DNA from: Natrinema salifodinae
Lineage (GTDB): Archaea > Halobacteriota > Halobacteria > Halobacteriales > Natrialbaceae
Assembly: GCF_900110455.1 (NCBI RefSeq)
Contig: NZ_FOIS01000004.1
Span: forward strand, 682,001 to 746,000
DNA: 64,000 nt
Direction of reading: 5' to 3'
Shown: one piece after another, positions 29,313-38,831 of the stretch
Layout: every line of letters begins with the position of its first letter
Position numbering within the stretch: position 1 is the stretch's first letter
Program-made: the position numbers and the translations under genes
The notes under the pieces: generated by a model
Told to the model about the DNA's origin: nothing
Databases searched by the model: none
The model's input: the letters and a program-made list of their open reading frames with translations, nothing else

Positions 29313-30125
29313 ATGGCAACTGCCACACGCCGCCGGACCGACGGTCCGCTCCGCTCGACGCTCGTCGCCGCCGCCCTGGCGATCCTCGGACTCGGCGCAC
29401 AGCAGGTGACGACGCTGCCCGCGTTCCTGCTGGACCCGCGCCTGATCGACGCGCCGACGGAGGCGTCGATCGCCAGTCGGGCGCTCCTCTTGATCCTGGG
29501 ATTCGTCGGCTTAGCTCTCGTCGGCGGGCTCTACCTGGCCGTCAGCGGTCGGGGTTGGTCGTACGTCGACCTCCGGTTCCCGACTCGACGGGAGTGGGGA
29601 TACGTCCTCGCCGGCATCGTCGGCAGCATCGCGTTCTACGTGCTCATCAGTTTGCTCGTCCAGGCGCTCTCGCTGCCGACCGCGGAGAACCAGGTCTCGA
29701 TGTACATCGGCGACGATCAGACGATGGTTCTGGTCATGATCGCCATCGTCTTCCTGTTCAACGCGCCGACCGAGGAGTTCCTCTACCGGAATATCGTCCA
29801 GAAGCGGCTCTACGACGCGTTTTCCCGATTGCAGGCGGTCGCGATCGCGAGCGTCATCTTCGGCCTGATCCACTTGCCGGTCTACGCGACCCTCTCGGAA
29901 TCGCTGCTCGCGACGACGGTCCCGGTCGCGGTCGTCGTCGGCGGCGCGGCCATCTTCGGGTTCCTCTACGCGAAGACGGAGAACCTGCTGGTCCCCATCG
30001 CGGCCCACGCCGTCTTCAACGGCGTCCAGTTCGGACTGCTCTACATCGCGCTCGAGTACGACCTCGAAACGGCCGAGCCGTCGACGTCGCTGCTGGTCGA
30101 CCTCCTGACGGCGGTCCCGCTGTAG
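29313..30125 (+). CDS. CPBP-family intramembrane protease
   Basis: 270 aa from ATG 29313 (MATATRRRTDG); ATG 29295 would add six residues. Multiple membrane helices. The Abi/CPBP active-site motifs are present: EEFLYRN (EExxxR, within APTEEFLYRNIVQKRLYDAF), FGLIHLPVYA (FxxxH) and HAVFNGVQFG (HxxxN). The family includes Rce1-like prenyl proteases and bacteriocin self-immunity proteins; archaeal members mostly lack known substrates. Confidence 0.88.
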   Translation: MATATRRRTDGPLRSTLVAAALAILGLGAQQVTTLPAFLLDPRLIDAPTEASIASRALLLILGFVGLALVGGLYLAVSGRGWSYVDLRFPTRREWGYVLAGIVGSIAFYVLISLLVQALSLPTAENQVSMYIGDDQTMVLVMIAIVFLFNAPTEEFLYRNIVQKRLYDAFSRLQAVAIASVIFGLIHLPVYATLSESLLATTVPVAVVVGGAAIFGFLYAKTENLLVPIAAHAVFNGVQFGLLYIALEYDLETAEPSTSLLVDLLTAVPL

Positions 30126-30204
30126 CCGGCGCCCGTCTGCGGGTGCCGTCGGCTGCCGACGCCAACTGTCGCATTTCGATCACTTTCACCGCGCCGTCAG
30201 TTCC

Positions 30205-30212
30205 TTTATTAT
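30205..30212 (+). promoter_or_regulatory. TATA box of hjc
   Basis: TTTATTAT, 23-30 nt before ATG 30235, indicating a leaderless hjc transcript. Confidence 0.6.
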
Positions 30213-30234
30213 CGCCCACGGGTGAGAGGGGTGT

Positions 30235-30753
30235 ATGTCTCAGGCGAAGGGCGACCGCCGCGAGCGGGAACTCGTCAACGCGCTCGACGAGGCCGGCTTC
30301 GCGGTGATGCGCGCGCCCGCGAGCGGCTCCGCGACCGAACGGGAACTCCCCGACGTGCTCGCCGGCGACGGCGAGCAGTTCTACGCGATCGAAGCGAAGT
30401 CGAGCTCGGGCGATCCGATCTACCTCACCGGCGAGGAGGTCGAGGCGCTGACCTACTTCGCGCAGAACTTCGGCGCGAAACCCCGGATCGGCGTCCGCTT
30501 CGACCGCGAGGACTGGTACTTCTTCCACCCCGGCGATCTCTACGTCACCGACGGCGGCAACTACCGCGTCAAGAAGGAGACGGCCCTGGCCGAGGGCACC
30601 GATTTCCCCGAGTTCACCGGTCAGTCCGAGAAGATCACGCTCGAGGAGGTCGGCGAACCCGACGACGGTCCGGACGAGGAAATCGTCCGCGTGCTGAACG
30701 CGGTCGAGCAGGGCGTGATGAACATCGACGAGGCCGCAGAACTGCTCGACTAA
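30235..30753 (+). CDS. hjc: Holliday junction resolvase Hjc
   Basis: 172 aa. Nuclease core in the first ~110 residues: [28 protein letters not shown] (catalytic Glu), [36 protein letters not shown] (the PD...ExK motif as D-x(n)-EAK). This is the archaeal homodimeric resolvase that cuts four-way junctions in recombination. A C-terminal extension of about 50 residues ([38 protein letters not shown]) is acidic and helical and longer than in the crystallised homologues, as common in haloarchaea. Confidence 0.95.
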   Translation: MSQAKGDRRERELVNALDEAGFAVMRAPASGSATERELPDVLAGDGEQFYAIEAKSSSGDPIYLTGEEVEALTYFAQNFGAKPRIGVRFDREDWYFFHPGDLYVTDGGNYRVKKETALAEGTDFPEFTGQSEKITLEEVGEPDDGPDEEIVRVLNAVEQGVMNIDEAAELLD

Positions 30754-30868
30754 CGGGTCCGAAAACTGCACACGAGCCACGACGCTGGTCGCTTGCCGCT
30801 GCTCGACCGACGGCAGTGAAATACGCGAAAACGGGGAGACAGCGATCGCGTCTCGGATCGCGGTCTCG

Positions 30869-31492
30869 TTACTGCGCTTTCTCGAAGCGCGTCCGCGGGA
30901 AGACGTAGACCTTCAGCGAGGACGGGACGACGCCGCGGCGCGCGACCGTGGCGTGGGGGTAGACCGCCCCGACCACGGGCACGTCCGGATCGTAGTCCGC
31001 GTTCGTCTCGTACTCGGCGACCGTCGTATCGGCCGCGCCGATCTCGACGGCGTCGGCCCGCAGGTCCGAGACGTCGACCACGGTGAGTCGGTCGCCCGTC
31101 TCGCGATCGACGACGGTGTCGCCCGGGAAGATCGCGTGGTCCTCGCAGTAGAACGGCGCGGGTTCGTCCTCGTCGACGAAGATCGTCTCGCCGCAGTCGT
31201 GACAGTCGACCGCAACCTCGCCAGGCGGCGGTGATCGGCCCTCGGTGATTTCGATCGCGACCCGGCGGATGTGCTTGCAGCGGGCGCCGCGGAAGACGTG
31301 GTCCGGGCAGGTACAGCGACCGGCCTCGAGGTCGACCAGGTAGGTGTGATCGCTGGCGGATTCGACCTCGTAGAGGCCGTCGCCGAGGGGCAGCACCGAC
31401 ATCGGTTCGGTGCGGGCCCGGCGCGATCGCTTCGTGAGGTGCTCGGGTGACGGTACTGGAAGCGGTGCTTTCGGTGACGCTGTTGTTTTCAT
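30869..31492 (-). CDS. SWIM zinc-finger protein
   Basis: 207 aa. The SWIM motif C-x-C-x(n)-C-x-H is visible as CTCPDHVFRGARCKHIRRVAIEI (about 58-80), preceded by YLVDLEAGRCTC. A second cysteine pair follows (VDCHDCGETIF, about 95-105) and a FYCEDHAIFPGD segment. The N-terminal 30 residues are basic and Pro/Ser-rich. SWIM domains bind DNA or protein; the exact role is unknown. A CCTATAAAC-type word on the minus strand near 31591-31600 could be its promoter with a leader of about 75 nt. Confidence 0.85.
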   Translation of the reverse strand: MKTTASPKAPLPVPSPEHLTKRSRRARTEPMSVLPLGDGLYEVESASDHTYLVDLEAGRCTCPDHVFRGARCKHIRRVAIEITEGRSPPPGEVAVDCHDCGETIFVDEDEPAPFYCEDHAIFPGDTVVDRETGDRLTVVDVSDLRADAVEIGAADTTVAEYETNADYDPDVPVVGAVYPHATVARRGVVPSSLKVYVFPRTRFEKAQ

Positions 31493-31697
31493 AGGTGCGT
31501 CGAGATGGACTTGCAGGTCGCTGGTCGGCTGGCTATTCGACGTGTGTAGGGGGTCGAGAAGGATAACGGGCGCGCTTGCATGCTCCGGTCGGCAGTTTAT
31601 AGGATGCCGGTCGTCCCCGCCGGATGGTCCCTGACCGGCCGCCGATCGAGGCCCCCTTCGAAGCGCTTTTCACCCGGCCGACGAAATCGATCCGACA

Positions 31698-31964
31698 ATG
31701 CTCGAGCGCGACCAGCTCATCGAAATCACCGTGTCCATCTCCGCCGTCGTCCTGATGCTGGCGGCCATGGTCGCCATCGGTTCCCAGTACGGAGCGGCCA
31801 ACAGCACCCTCTCGCCCGAGGGCGGCCAGATGCTCGTCTTCGCCATCGTCGGCTTCATCCTCCTGCTGACCGGAATCGGGTTCGGCCTGGCCTACGTGCT
31901 GAACGACCCCGAAGACGGCCTGGAGACGAACGACGACGATTCGGACGCCGGCAGCGCGGTCTGA
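31698..31964 (+). CDS. small two-helix membrane protein
   Basis: 88 aa. Two membrane helices (about 10-30, ITVSISAVVLMLAAMVAIGS, and 45-67, MLVFAIVGFILLLTGIGFGLAYVL) with an outside loop YGAANSTLSPEGGQ and an acidic tail (NDPEDGLETNDDDSD). Conserved-looking haloarchaeal membrane protein; function unknown. It converges with priL, with 45 nt between the stops. Confidence 0.7.
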   Translation: MLERDQLIEITVSISAVVLMLAAMVAIGSQYGAANSTLSPEGGQMLVFAIVGFILLLTGIGFGLAYVLNDPEDGLETNDDDSDAGSAV

Positions 31965-32009
31965 TCGCTCGCGGACGTAACGTATTTCTCGAAATCGCGA
32001 AGTAAACGC

Positions 32010-33098
32010 TCAGTCGCTCGCCGATTCGGCCTCGGTCGCCTCGTTCTCGCGCCAGTCCTCTAAGTCCTCGTCGTCGGCGTCGTCGATCCGCTCCTCGTAG
32101 TAGGCCATCGGGTGGGGAATGCGCTCGCAGAGGTCGTCCTTGTTCACGCAGTCGCCGTAGGACTGCATCGTCGCACAGGAGGGCGGCGAGTACTCCGTTG
32201 GCGAACTCTCCCCGCGGATGTGGTCGGTCTGGTAGCGGGTCATCTCCTCGCCGAACGTCGAGTTGACGCGGTAGAGATCGACGATCTCGTCGGTGGTCAT
32301 CCCGATGCTCGTCAGGAAGGCAGTGACGGCAAACCGGGAGTGGTGGGGCAGGTGCTCGCCCTTCTGGATCTGATCGAGCAGGGCCTTCATACACGGCGGG
32401 AACAGTTCCGGAACGACGGTGTCGATCTCGCGGGTTAGCTCGAGGTCCGCCAGCACCTCTCGGATCTCGGCGGCGTCGTCCTCGAGCGTCGTCGCGATGG
32501 CGTCGGGCACCTCGAAGGGAAGGCCGTCCTCGATGCGGGTCCGAATCGCTTCCCGAAGTAGGGACAGAAGTTCGTCCTCGTCCACCGGCACTTCGCCCGC
32601 GGCCAACGGCCGATTAACCAGGCGCCACTCGTCGTCCCACAGGTCCTCGGCCAGCGGGAGGTAAGCGCCGACGTCGATCCGATAGCCGTCGCCGTCGGGC
32701 CGCTCGCGGACGTCGTCTCGCAGGTCGAACTCGGCGAGCAACTCGTCGAGGGCCAGGTCGGTCGACTCGACGCTCTTCAGCTCGGTGGTGTCGGCCATGT
32801 CGGCGGTGAACCGTTCGTAGGCCGTCGCGGCCTCGGCGCGGGCGTACTTGCGCACGAGGACGTGTTCCGCGACCATCGAGACGAGCACGCGGGCGACCGG
32901 ATACGAGAGCAACTCGATTCGGGGATCACGGTGTGGGGACCCAGTCGATCCGTCTTCGAGGGCGGTAATAACGCGTTGACGGGCGCGATCGATGACCGCC
33001 CGGTCCTGCTCGACGACGGTCGCTAGGTCGACCGCCTCCGTCGCCACGGACTCGCGCGCGGCCTCGAGAAACGGGTACCGGGCGTGGAGTCGCTGCAT
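32010..33098 (-). CDS. priL: DNA primase large subunit PriL
   Basis: 362 aa. Archaeal/eukaryotic primase large subunit, partner of PriS. N-terminal RYPFLEAARE helical domain and a C-terminal iron-sulphur domain with four cysteines: FPPCMKALL, SPPSCATMQ, YGDCVNKD and DLCERIPHPMAYY. LPHHSRFAVTAFLTSIGM is the conserved RFAL-type segment before the cluster. The acidic tail is typical of haloarchaea. A TATA box (33123-33130) is 25-32 nt before the start. PriS is not in the window. Confidence 0.95.
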   Translation of the reverse strand: MQRLHARYPFLEAARESVATEAVDLATVVEQDRAVIDRARQRVITALEDGSTGSPHRDPRIELLSYPVARVLVSMVAEHVLVRKYARAEAATAYERFTADMADTTELKSVESTDLALDELLAEFDLRDDVRERPDGDGYRIDVGAYLPLAEDLWDDEWRLVNRPLAAGEVPVDEDELLSLLREAIRTRIEDGLPFEVPDAIATTLEDDAAEIREVLADLELTREIDTVVPELFPPCMKALLDQIQKGEHLPHHSRFAVTAFLTSIGMTTDEIVDLYRVNSTFGEEMTRYQTDHIRGESSPTEYSPPSCATMQSYGDCVNKDDLCERIPHPMAYYEERIDDADDEDLEDWRENEATEAESASD

Positions 33099-33122
33099 CG
33101 GTAATACGATGTTACTGCGACC

Positions 33123-33130
33123 GGATAAAC
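33123..33130 (-). promoter_or_regulatory. TATA box of priL
   Basis: GTTTATCC on the minus strand, 25-32 nt before ATG 33098. A second AT-rich block, TTATTTTATAG at about 33151-33161, could be another promoter for the same or the divergent gene. Confidence 0.55.
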
Positions 33131-33342
33131 GCGCTGATTATCACAGTGCGTTATTTTATAGCCCGTCTTGACTGACGGCTCGCGGCCGAGAATGCACCGC
33201 CGTTACCGGCCGTGAGGCCCTCGATTTCGCCGTCGATAAAATCGTTTTACCGGCGCGCGTCGGTCGATCCGTCGAGCCGACCGCGGCGGGCGAGTCCGCA
33301 TCGGGGATCGATTTCAAGGGCGTCCGACGCGTCGGAACCGGT

Positions 33343-34245
33343 ATGCCACAGGCGACGCGAGACGGCGTGTCGATCTACTACGAGCACGAGCGGCGCGACG
33401 GCGACGGACAGGGACGCGCCCCGGTCGTCTTCGTCCAGGGGCTGGGCTTCGGTCGCTGGATGTGGCGCTGGCAGCGCGCGGCCGTCGCCGACGAGTACGA
33501 CATGATCGCTCCCGACAACCGGGGGACCGGTCGCTCCGATACGGGCCTGCCGCCGCTCGTCCCGCGGCTCCCGCAGAAGCTCCGCGCGCCGCTGCTGTTC
33601 AAACTCGCCGGCTACTCGATCGGCGGCCTGGCGGCCGACCTCGAGGCGGTGCTCGACGACGCGGGGATCTACGACGCACACATCGTCGGAGCGAGCATGG
33701 GCGGGATGATCGCCCAGCGCTACGCGCTGGAGTACTCGCGGGCGAAGTCGCTGACGCTCTGTTGTACAACTCACGGCGGGCCGGACGCGGCGCCGGTGCC
33801 CGACGAGACTCAGGAGCACATGTTCGAGACGCCGGACGGGGCCAACGAACGGGAGAAACTCCGCTATCGGATGCGCCCCGCCTTCAACGAGCGGTTCACC
33901 AACCGGAACCCGCACCTGATGGATCAGATCATCGAGTGGCGGTTAGAACAGGACGCCGGCGAGGCCGCTCGCGAGGCTCAGGCGGCCGCCGTTCTGAACT
34001 TCGACGTCAGCGACCGACTCGATGCGCTCCGCGTGCCGACGCTGATCCTCCACGGGACCGAGGACAGGGTCGTCCCCGTCGAGAACGCGCAACTGCTCGA
34101 GGAGAAGATTTCGGACAGCCGCCTCGAACGTATCGAGGGCGGCTCGCACCTCTTCTTCATCGAAAACGCCGACGCCGTCAACGAGCGGCTGCTGTCGTTT
34201 CTCGACGAATGCGAGCGATCACGGAGCGCGACGGCGACGCTCTAG
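33343..34245 (+). CDS. alpha/beta hydrolase
   Basis: 300 aa with the complete triad: nucleophile GASMGG (about residues 121-126), acid in LHGTEDRVVP, and histidine in EGGSHLFFIEN. The oxyanion region reads FVQGLGFGRWMWRWQ and the DNRGTGRSD motif is present. It resembles 3-oxoadipate enol-lactonase/haloperoxidase-like hydrolases; the substrate is not evident. The gene overlaps the convergent HalOD1 gene by 4 nt at its 3' end. Confidence 0.88.
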   Translation: MPQATRDGVSIYYEHERRDGDGQGRAPVVFVQGLGFGRWMWRWQRAAVADEYDMIAPDNRGTGRSDTGLPPLVPRLPQKLRAPLLFKLAGYSIGGLAADLEAVLDDAGIYDAHIVGASMGGMIAQRYALEYSRAKSLTLCCTTHGGPDAAPVPDETQEHMFETPDGANEREKLRYRMRPAFNERFTNRNPHLMDQIIEWRLEQDAGEAAREAQAAAVLNFDVSDRLDALRVPTLILHGTEDRVVPVENAQLLEEKISDSRLERIEGGSHLFFIENADAVNERLLSFLDECERSRSATATL

Positions 34246-34547
34246 CTCGCCCCCGTGGCGTCCCGAATCCGAATCTCCCCGTCAGTTCGGATGCCCACGT
34301 CGAGCCCCTCGTACGTGAACCAGACTCGATGACAACCGGAAGCGGCGACCCGCTGGGCATGCTCGAACAGGGCGTTGAGCGCGGCCGGATCGACGGCGTC
34401 GTACAGGGGCGACAGCGCGGCCGGTTCCGCCCCGCGGATGGCAGCGACTGCGGTGACGATCACCTCGCTCGGCCGGTCGTCCTCGGGATCGAACGTCGTG
34501 ACGTACTCGTCGTCTCGCGGTTCGTCCGAATCGTCCGTGGAGGTCAT
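34242..34547 (-). CDS. HalOD1 output-domain protein (second copy)
   Basis: 101 aa: an acidic N-terminal tail (MTSTDDSDEPRDDEYVTTFDPEDDRPSEVIVTAV) and one HalOD1 domain (AIRGAEPAALSPLYDAVDPAALNALFEH...HRVWFTYEGLDVGIRTDGEIRI). It is the same domain as at 24298-24555 but with a longer leader. Convergent overlap of 4 nt with the alpha/beta hydrolase; such overlap is not evidence of a shared function. Confidence 0.84.
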   Translation of the reverse strand: MTSTDDSDEPRDDEYVTTFDPEDDRPSEVIVTAVAAIRGAEPAALSPLYDAVDPAALNALFEHAQRVAASGCHRVWFTYEGLDVGIRTDGEIRIRDATGAS

Positions 34548-34732
34548 GGTAAACCGGTGGTGACAGCCGCTGGTAGCCGCTCACCTTCCCATATCGCATT
34601 TTTAAGTGAGGCGAAGAGACGTGAACGAGGGACTGTCGCGCTCGGCACGAAAAACGAGGTCGGCGCCGCCGGCGATCGGTGCCGGAGTCGACGCGTTCAG
34701 GTATCGGAGTCGCAGAAAACCGGCCGCTCGCG

Positions 34733-35476
34733 TCAGTCGCTCTGGATCCGCGGCGCGAGCATGTAGGTAACCTGGCCCTGGCCCTCCGCGAAGCCGAAGT
34801 AGATCTTGACGGGGAACTCCTCACCGAGATCGAGCGTGACCTCGGTATCGGACGGAATCGCCTTGTTCATGTCCTTCAGATAGTCGAGGGAGAACAGCGA
34901 GTGGGCGGGGCCGACCTGCAGATCGATGAGATCCTCGCGGGTCAGTTCGAGGTGGACGTCGTCGGTGTCGCCCTCCGCGTCGACGTAGAAGGACTCCTCG
35001 CCCTCGTTGACGCCGAGTGCGATGTGGTCGCTGACCATGTCGGCGGCCGTCACCGACCGGTTGACGTCCTTCCCTTCGAGGACGACCTCCGCGGGCAGAT
35101 CGAGGTCCGGAATGTCGGGTTCCTGGCGGATCGAGTCGGGGTCGATCAGCGCGAGCGTGTACTCGAGTCCGTCGATCTGGATGTGGAGCTTCCGGGTCTC
35201 CTCGTCGAGTTCCAGCTGGACGAGCTGGCCGGACTCGGCCATACCGGCAATGTCTTCCAGTCGCGAGAGGTCGACGCCAATCAGCCCGCCGTCCGCTTCG
35301 TAGGACTCGAAGGCAGCTGCATCGAGCGAGAGGTCGACCATCCCGACGTTCGCGGGGTCAACGGCCCGGATCTCCAGTCCGTCTTCCTCGAGGTGGATCT
35401 TACACTCGTCGACCAGCACGCTTATCGAATCGAGCGCACTGGTGAGCGTTTCCGCGCTCACGATGGCCTTGAACAT
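34733..35476 (-). CDS. pcn: DNA polymerase sliding clamp (PCNA)
   Basis: 247 aa from ATG 35476. Upstream in-frame sequence is not native, and the ATG matches the family N-terminus [31 protein letters not shown] signatures: [81 protein letters not shown] and the C-terminal LAPRIQSD. It forms the trimeric ring loaded by RFC. A TATA box is 26-33 nt upstream, so the mRNA is probably leaderless. Confidence 0.98.
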   Translation of the reverse strand: MFKAIVSAETLTSALDSISVLVDECKIHLEEDGLEIRAVDPANVGMVDLSLDAAAFESYEADGGLIGVDLSRLEDIAGMAESGQLVQLELDEETRKLHIQIDGLEYTLALIDPDSIRQEPDIPDLDLPAEVVLEGKDVNRSVTAADMVSDHIALGVNEGEESFYVDAEGDTDDVHLELTREDLIDLQVGPAHSLFSLDYLKDMNKAIPSDTEVTLDLGEEFPVKIYFGFAEGQGQVTYMLAPRIQSD

Positions 35477-35501
35477 ATGAGTCGGCGTACGGACGGTCGA
35501 C

Positions 35502-35509
35502 ATAAAAAG
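35502..35509 (-). promoter_or_regulatory. TATA box of pcn
   Basis: CTTTTTAT on the minus strand, 26-33 nt before ATG 35476. It supports this start over the longer open frame. Confidence 0.65.
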
Positions 35510-35619
35510 CCACCCTTTACGCGCGGGCGGCGGGTTCGTGGTGCCGTCTCCCAAACTCGCGCCCCGCCGCGGACGGGCGCGGTGTTTTGAGGGCGGCGCT
35601 GGTATCCCCTGCGAACGCG

Positions 35620-36630
35620 ATGTACGTAACCGTACTCAGCACGGGCGGGACGATCGCGAGCACCGGCGGCGACGACGGCGCCACGCCTACCAGGCGCGGT
35701 CGCGAACTCGTCGACGCGGTGCCGGCGCTGGCGGAGTACGCCGACGTCGACGTCGAGCAGGTCGCGCAGGTGCCCAGCTACGAGATGGACGCCGAAACGC
35801 TCGAATCGATCGGCGACCGGGTCCGCGAACTCGACGGAGACGAGGACGTCGACGCGGTCGTCGTCACCCACGGCACGGACACGCTGGAGGAAACGGCGTA
35901 CTATCTCGACGTCGCGGTCGGGCCGGCAACGCCGGTGTTCGCCACCGGGGCCCAGCGCCGACCCGACGAGTACAGTGCGGACGGGCCGTCGAACCTGCTC
36001 ACTGCGGTCCGGGCCGCCGACGCCTTTCGTGACCGCGAGGGAGACGGTGTCGACGACGGCGACGGCAGCGACGACCGCGGCTGCGGCGTCTTCGTAGCCT
36101 TCAACGAGGAGATCCACGCCGCCAGGCGCGTCACGAAAACGCACACCTCGAAACTCGAGACCTTTCGCTCCGTGGCGACGGGCCCGGTCGCCACCGTCGG
36201 CCGCGACGGCGTCGCGATCCACCGCCCGCTCCGAAGCGAATCGACCCGTCTCCCGACGGACTCGCTCGCTGCCGACGTCTACACGATCAAGAGCGGCAGC
36301 TGCGCGACGGGCGACCTGGTCGACGCGGCGATCGCGGCCGGCGCGGACGGCCTGGTCCTCGAGGCGACGGGGATCGGGAACGCGACGAAAGGGATCGGCA
36401 CCGCCGTCCGGGACGCGATCCGCGAGGGTATCCCGGTCGTAGTCGCGTCGCGCTGTCTCGAGGGACGCACCGCGCCGGTCTACGGCGGGGTCGGCGGCGG
36501 CGATCGGCTCCGGGAGTACGGCGCGATCTTCGCGGGCGACCTGCCGGCCCAGAAGGCCCGAATCAAGCTGACGCTGGCGCTGACCGCGTTCGACGACGAG
36601 GACGCGGTTCGGCGAGCGTTCGCCGACTGA
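35620..36630 (+). CDS. ansA: L-asparaginase (type I/II fold)
   Basis: 336 aa from ATG 35620. Catalytic threonines are in STGGTIAST (about 7-15) and [15 protein letters not shown] (about 87-101), the two signatures of bacterial-type asparaginases. [20 protein letters not shown] and the [17 protein letters not shown]-terminal part fit the family. It lacks the N-terminal extension of GatD, so a free amidohydrolase is more likely than a tRNA amidotransferase subunit. Asp-rich loop [17 protein letters not shown] is a halophilic insertion. Confidence 0.9.
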   Translation: MYVTVLSTGGTIASTGGDDGATPTRRGRELVDAVPALAEYADVDVEQVAQVPSYEMDAETLESIGDRVRELDGDEDVDAVVVTHGTDTLEETAYYLDVAVGPATPVFATGAQRRPDEYSADGPSNLLTAVRAADAFRDREGDGVDDGDGSDDRGCGVFVAFNEEIHAARRVTKTHTSKLETFRSVATGPVATVGRDGVAIHRPLRSESTRLPTDSLAADVYTIKSGSCATGDLVDAAIAAGADGLVLEATGIGNATKGIGTAVRDAIREGIPVVVASRCLEGRTAPVYGGVGGGDRLREYGAIFAGDLPAQKARIKLTLALTAFDDEDAVRRAFAD

Positions 36631-36667
36631 GCGTCCGACAAACGTTCGATTTCGGTTCCCGGCCGGT

Positions 36668-37567
36668 TCAGACGTAGTCGCCCTCGCTCTCGTAGACCGA
36701 CGGATCGTCCTCGTACTTCCGGGCGATCTCCTCCAAGGTCTTGAATTCGGCGTTCTCGTGGCCCTTGACGTACTGGATGAACTCCTCCAAGTGCGAGATC
36801 ATGTGGGGGAGCCCGTGGAGGTCCGGATGAATCGTGAAGGTGTAGACGCCCGCACCGCGACGGTTGTAGAGGAAGTCGAACTGCCGCTTGTAGTACTGTT
36901 CGTACAGCATCGCCGGATCCTTGTAGCCGGCGTGGTACAGCGGCTGTTTGATGAACAGCATCGGCGGGATGTCGTCGCGGTACCAGCTGATGGGGATCTC
37001 GACCACGTCGGTCTCCTCGCCGTACTCGTAGGGCTCCATCCAGGTATCCGCATCCTGATCGTACTGGATCGGCGTCCAGTCGTCGCCCTTTCGCATCCAG
37101 CCGGGTTCGAACTCCCGTTCCATCAGGCTGCTGTCGTAGCGAAAGCCGTGCTTCTCGACGAGTTCGGGCGTGTTCTCGCTGAACTCCCACCAGCTCGCGC
37201 GGTGGCCGACCGGCTCCTCGCCGGTGACGTCCTCGATGAGATCGATCGAGACCTGGAGGATCTCGTCTTCCTGCTCGCGCGAGAGGTCCGTCGGGTTCTC
37301 GTGGGAGTAGCCGTGGACGCCCAATTCGTGGCCGGCGGCCGCGACGTCCTCGACTTCCTCTCGGAACGTGTCGATCGTGTGGCCGGGCACGTACCACGAG
37401 GTCAGGATATCCTCGTCCTCGAAGAGCTGGAGGAGGCGTGGAATGCCTTCGGTCCCCGCCGACAGCCCGCGCGAGAGGTCCGCCGGTGAGTCCGCGCCGC
37501 CGTACGAGCCGAGCCAGCCGGCGACGCAGTCCGCGTCGACACCGATCGCAACGTCGATATCTCCCAT
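36668..37567 (-). CDS. polysaccharide deacetylase-family protein
   Basis: 299 aa. NodB-type motifs: VDADCVAGWL (aspartate, about 10-19), the metal motif VHGYSHENP (HxxSH), HRASWWEFSENTPELV, and a late YTFTIHPDLHGLPHMISHLEEFI. This arrangement (TSWYVPGHTIDTFREEVEDVAAAGHELGVHGYSHE) resembles the PuuE/peptidoglycan-like deacetylases that act on small N-acyl or cyclic amide substrates. Substrate unknown; cytoplasmic because there is no signal peptide. Confidence 0.88.
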   Translation of the reverse strand: MGDIDVAIGVDADCVAGWLGSYGGADSPADLSRGLSAGTEGIPRLLQLFEDEDILTSWYVPGHTIDTFREEVEDVAAAGHELGVHGYSHENPTDLSREQEDEILQVSIDLIEDVTGEEPVGHRASWWEFSENTPELVEKHGFRYDSSLMEREFEPGWMRKGDDWTPIQYDQDADTWMEPYEYGEETDVVEIPISWYRDDIPPMLFIKQPLYHAGYKDPAMLYEQYYKRQFDFLYNRRGAGVYTFTIHPDLHGLPHMISHLEEFIQYVKGHENAEFKTLEEIARKYEDDPSVYESEGDYV

Positions 37568-37756
37568 GATAACACCGCTCTCGAATTCGACGAGCCGTCC
37601 AATAGTGCCCCTCCTGTCGGAGATAACGTCCGATTCCAGCGTTCGATGACTATCACGCGAACCGGAACGTATCCGTGAGTGACCGGTACCGTCTGAGGGA
37701 CGGGCTTTCGGAACGAAAGGGTTGATAGTATCACTGGACGGAGCCTCGAGTATCGA

Positions 37757-38734
37757 ATGCCGATCGATCAGTTGGAACTCCTGCTCGAGGATCCGTCGAT
37801 CCGAGAGGCGTTAGCGGTCGTCTACGAGCGATCGAACGGCGGCTCCGACGAGCTCGACTGGAGTGACGTCAGGGACGCGCTGTCCAGCGACCAGTGGGGC
37901 CGACTCATCGAGCGAGAAGTGTTGGTCAGCGCCGGCACCGGGTTCGCGATCGCCGACCCCGAGCGGGTCCGCACCTACCTCGACGAGTGCGGGACCGACA
38001 CGGCCAAAAACGGCGCAGTCGATGGCGACGAGGCCGAAGACGTCACGGCCGAGGGCGACGCGATCGAGAGCGCGCACCCGGAGACGATCGAGTCGCCGAG
38101 CTGGACGACCGCGGACAAGGCCGCAGGTGCGTTCGCGCTCCTCCTGTTCGCCGGCTACTGGAGCGCTAGCATCCGAGACATCGTCGCGGTGGCCGAGAGC
38201 GCTGCCTTCGGACCGATCACCGATCTCGTTCCGTTTCACCTCGTCATCGTCCTCCTGGCGATCGTCACCGGGATCTACTCGACCGCCTTGCAGTCGCGGC
38301 TGCTAGACCGCGAGAAGCTCCAGGAGTACCAACGGCGGATGCAGCGACTCCGGGAACGACGGGAAGCCGCGACGGACCGCGGCGACGACGAGGCCCTCGA
38401 ACGGATCCGGGAGGAACAGCGGGCCGCCGCCGGCGACCAGCTCGGCATGTTCAAAGTGCAGTTCCGCCCGATGGTCTGGATCATGCTCCTAACGATCCCC
38501 GTGTTCCTCTGGCTCCGCTGGAAGGTCCGCGGCGGCCACCTCGGCCCCAACGAGACCGGCCTGGTCGTCCCGATCGCCGGAGCGGTCACCTGGCAGGAGC
38601 CGCTGGCCGGTCCGCTACAGACGTGGCTCGCCTGGTACCTGTGCTGTTCGATCGCCGCTCGACAGCTCATACAGAAGCTGTTCCGCGTCGGCTCGACCGC
38701 GTCCTCGTCGTCGTCCTCATCCTCGTCTTCGTAG
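37757..38734 (+). CDS. DUF106 membrane protein (Oxa1/EMC3-like)
   Basis: 325 aa. An N-terminal soluble region of about 115 residues contains a winged-helix-like segment (SDELDWSDVRDALSSDQWGRLIEREVLV). Membrane helices follow (about 120-140, 155-180, 235-255, 285-305). A cytoplasmic coiled coil (DREKLQEYQRRMQRLRERREAATDRGDDEALERIREEQ) is the DUF106 hallmark. DUF106 proteins belong to the YidC/Oxa1/EMC3/TMCO1 insertase superfamily. The last 13 or so residues are nearly all Ser. The frame upstream is a GTC/GAT TATA-like region. Confidence 0.85.
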   Translation: MPIDQLELLLEDPSIREALAVVYERSNGGSDELDWSDVRDALSSDQWGRLIEREVLVSAGTGFAIADPERVRTYLDECGTDTAKNGAVDGDEAEDVTAEGDAIESAHPETIESPSWTTADKAAGAFALLLFAGYWSASIRDIVAVAESAAFGPITDLVPFHLVIVLLAIVTGIYSTALQSRLLDREKLQEYQRRMQRLRERREAATDRGDDEALERIREEQRAAAGDQLGMFKVQFRPMVWIMLLTIPVFLWLRWKVRGGHLGPNETGLVVPIAGAVTWQEPLAGPLQTWLAWYLCCSIAARQLIQKLFRVGSTASSSSSSSSSS

Positions 38735-38831
38735 GGCGATCGGCGGTCACGCCGGCCCTCCCGTACCGCGTCGCGAGTCGCGACACCTATCCGTCTCGGC
38801 CCGTTAGAATCGGCAACTGAGTGATCTCGCG

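Noticed and set aside
34242-34245. 4-nt overlap of alpha/beta hydrolase and HalOD1 genes as a functional link
   Set aside because: The genes converge, so the overlap is only of 3' ends and does not imply coupling.
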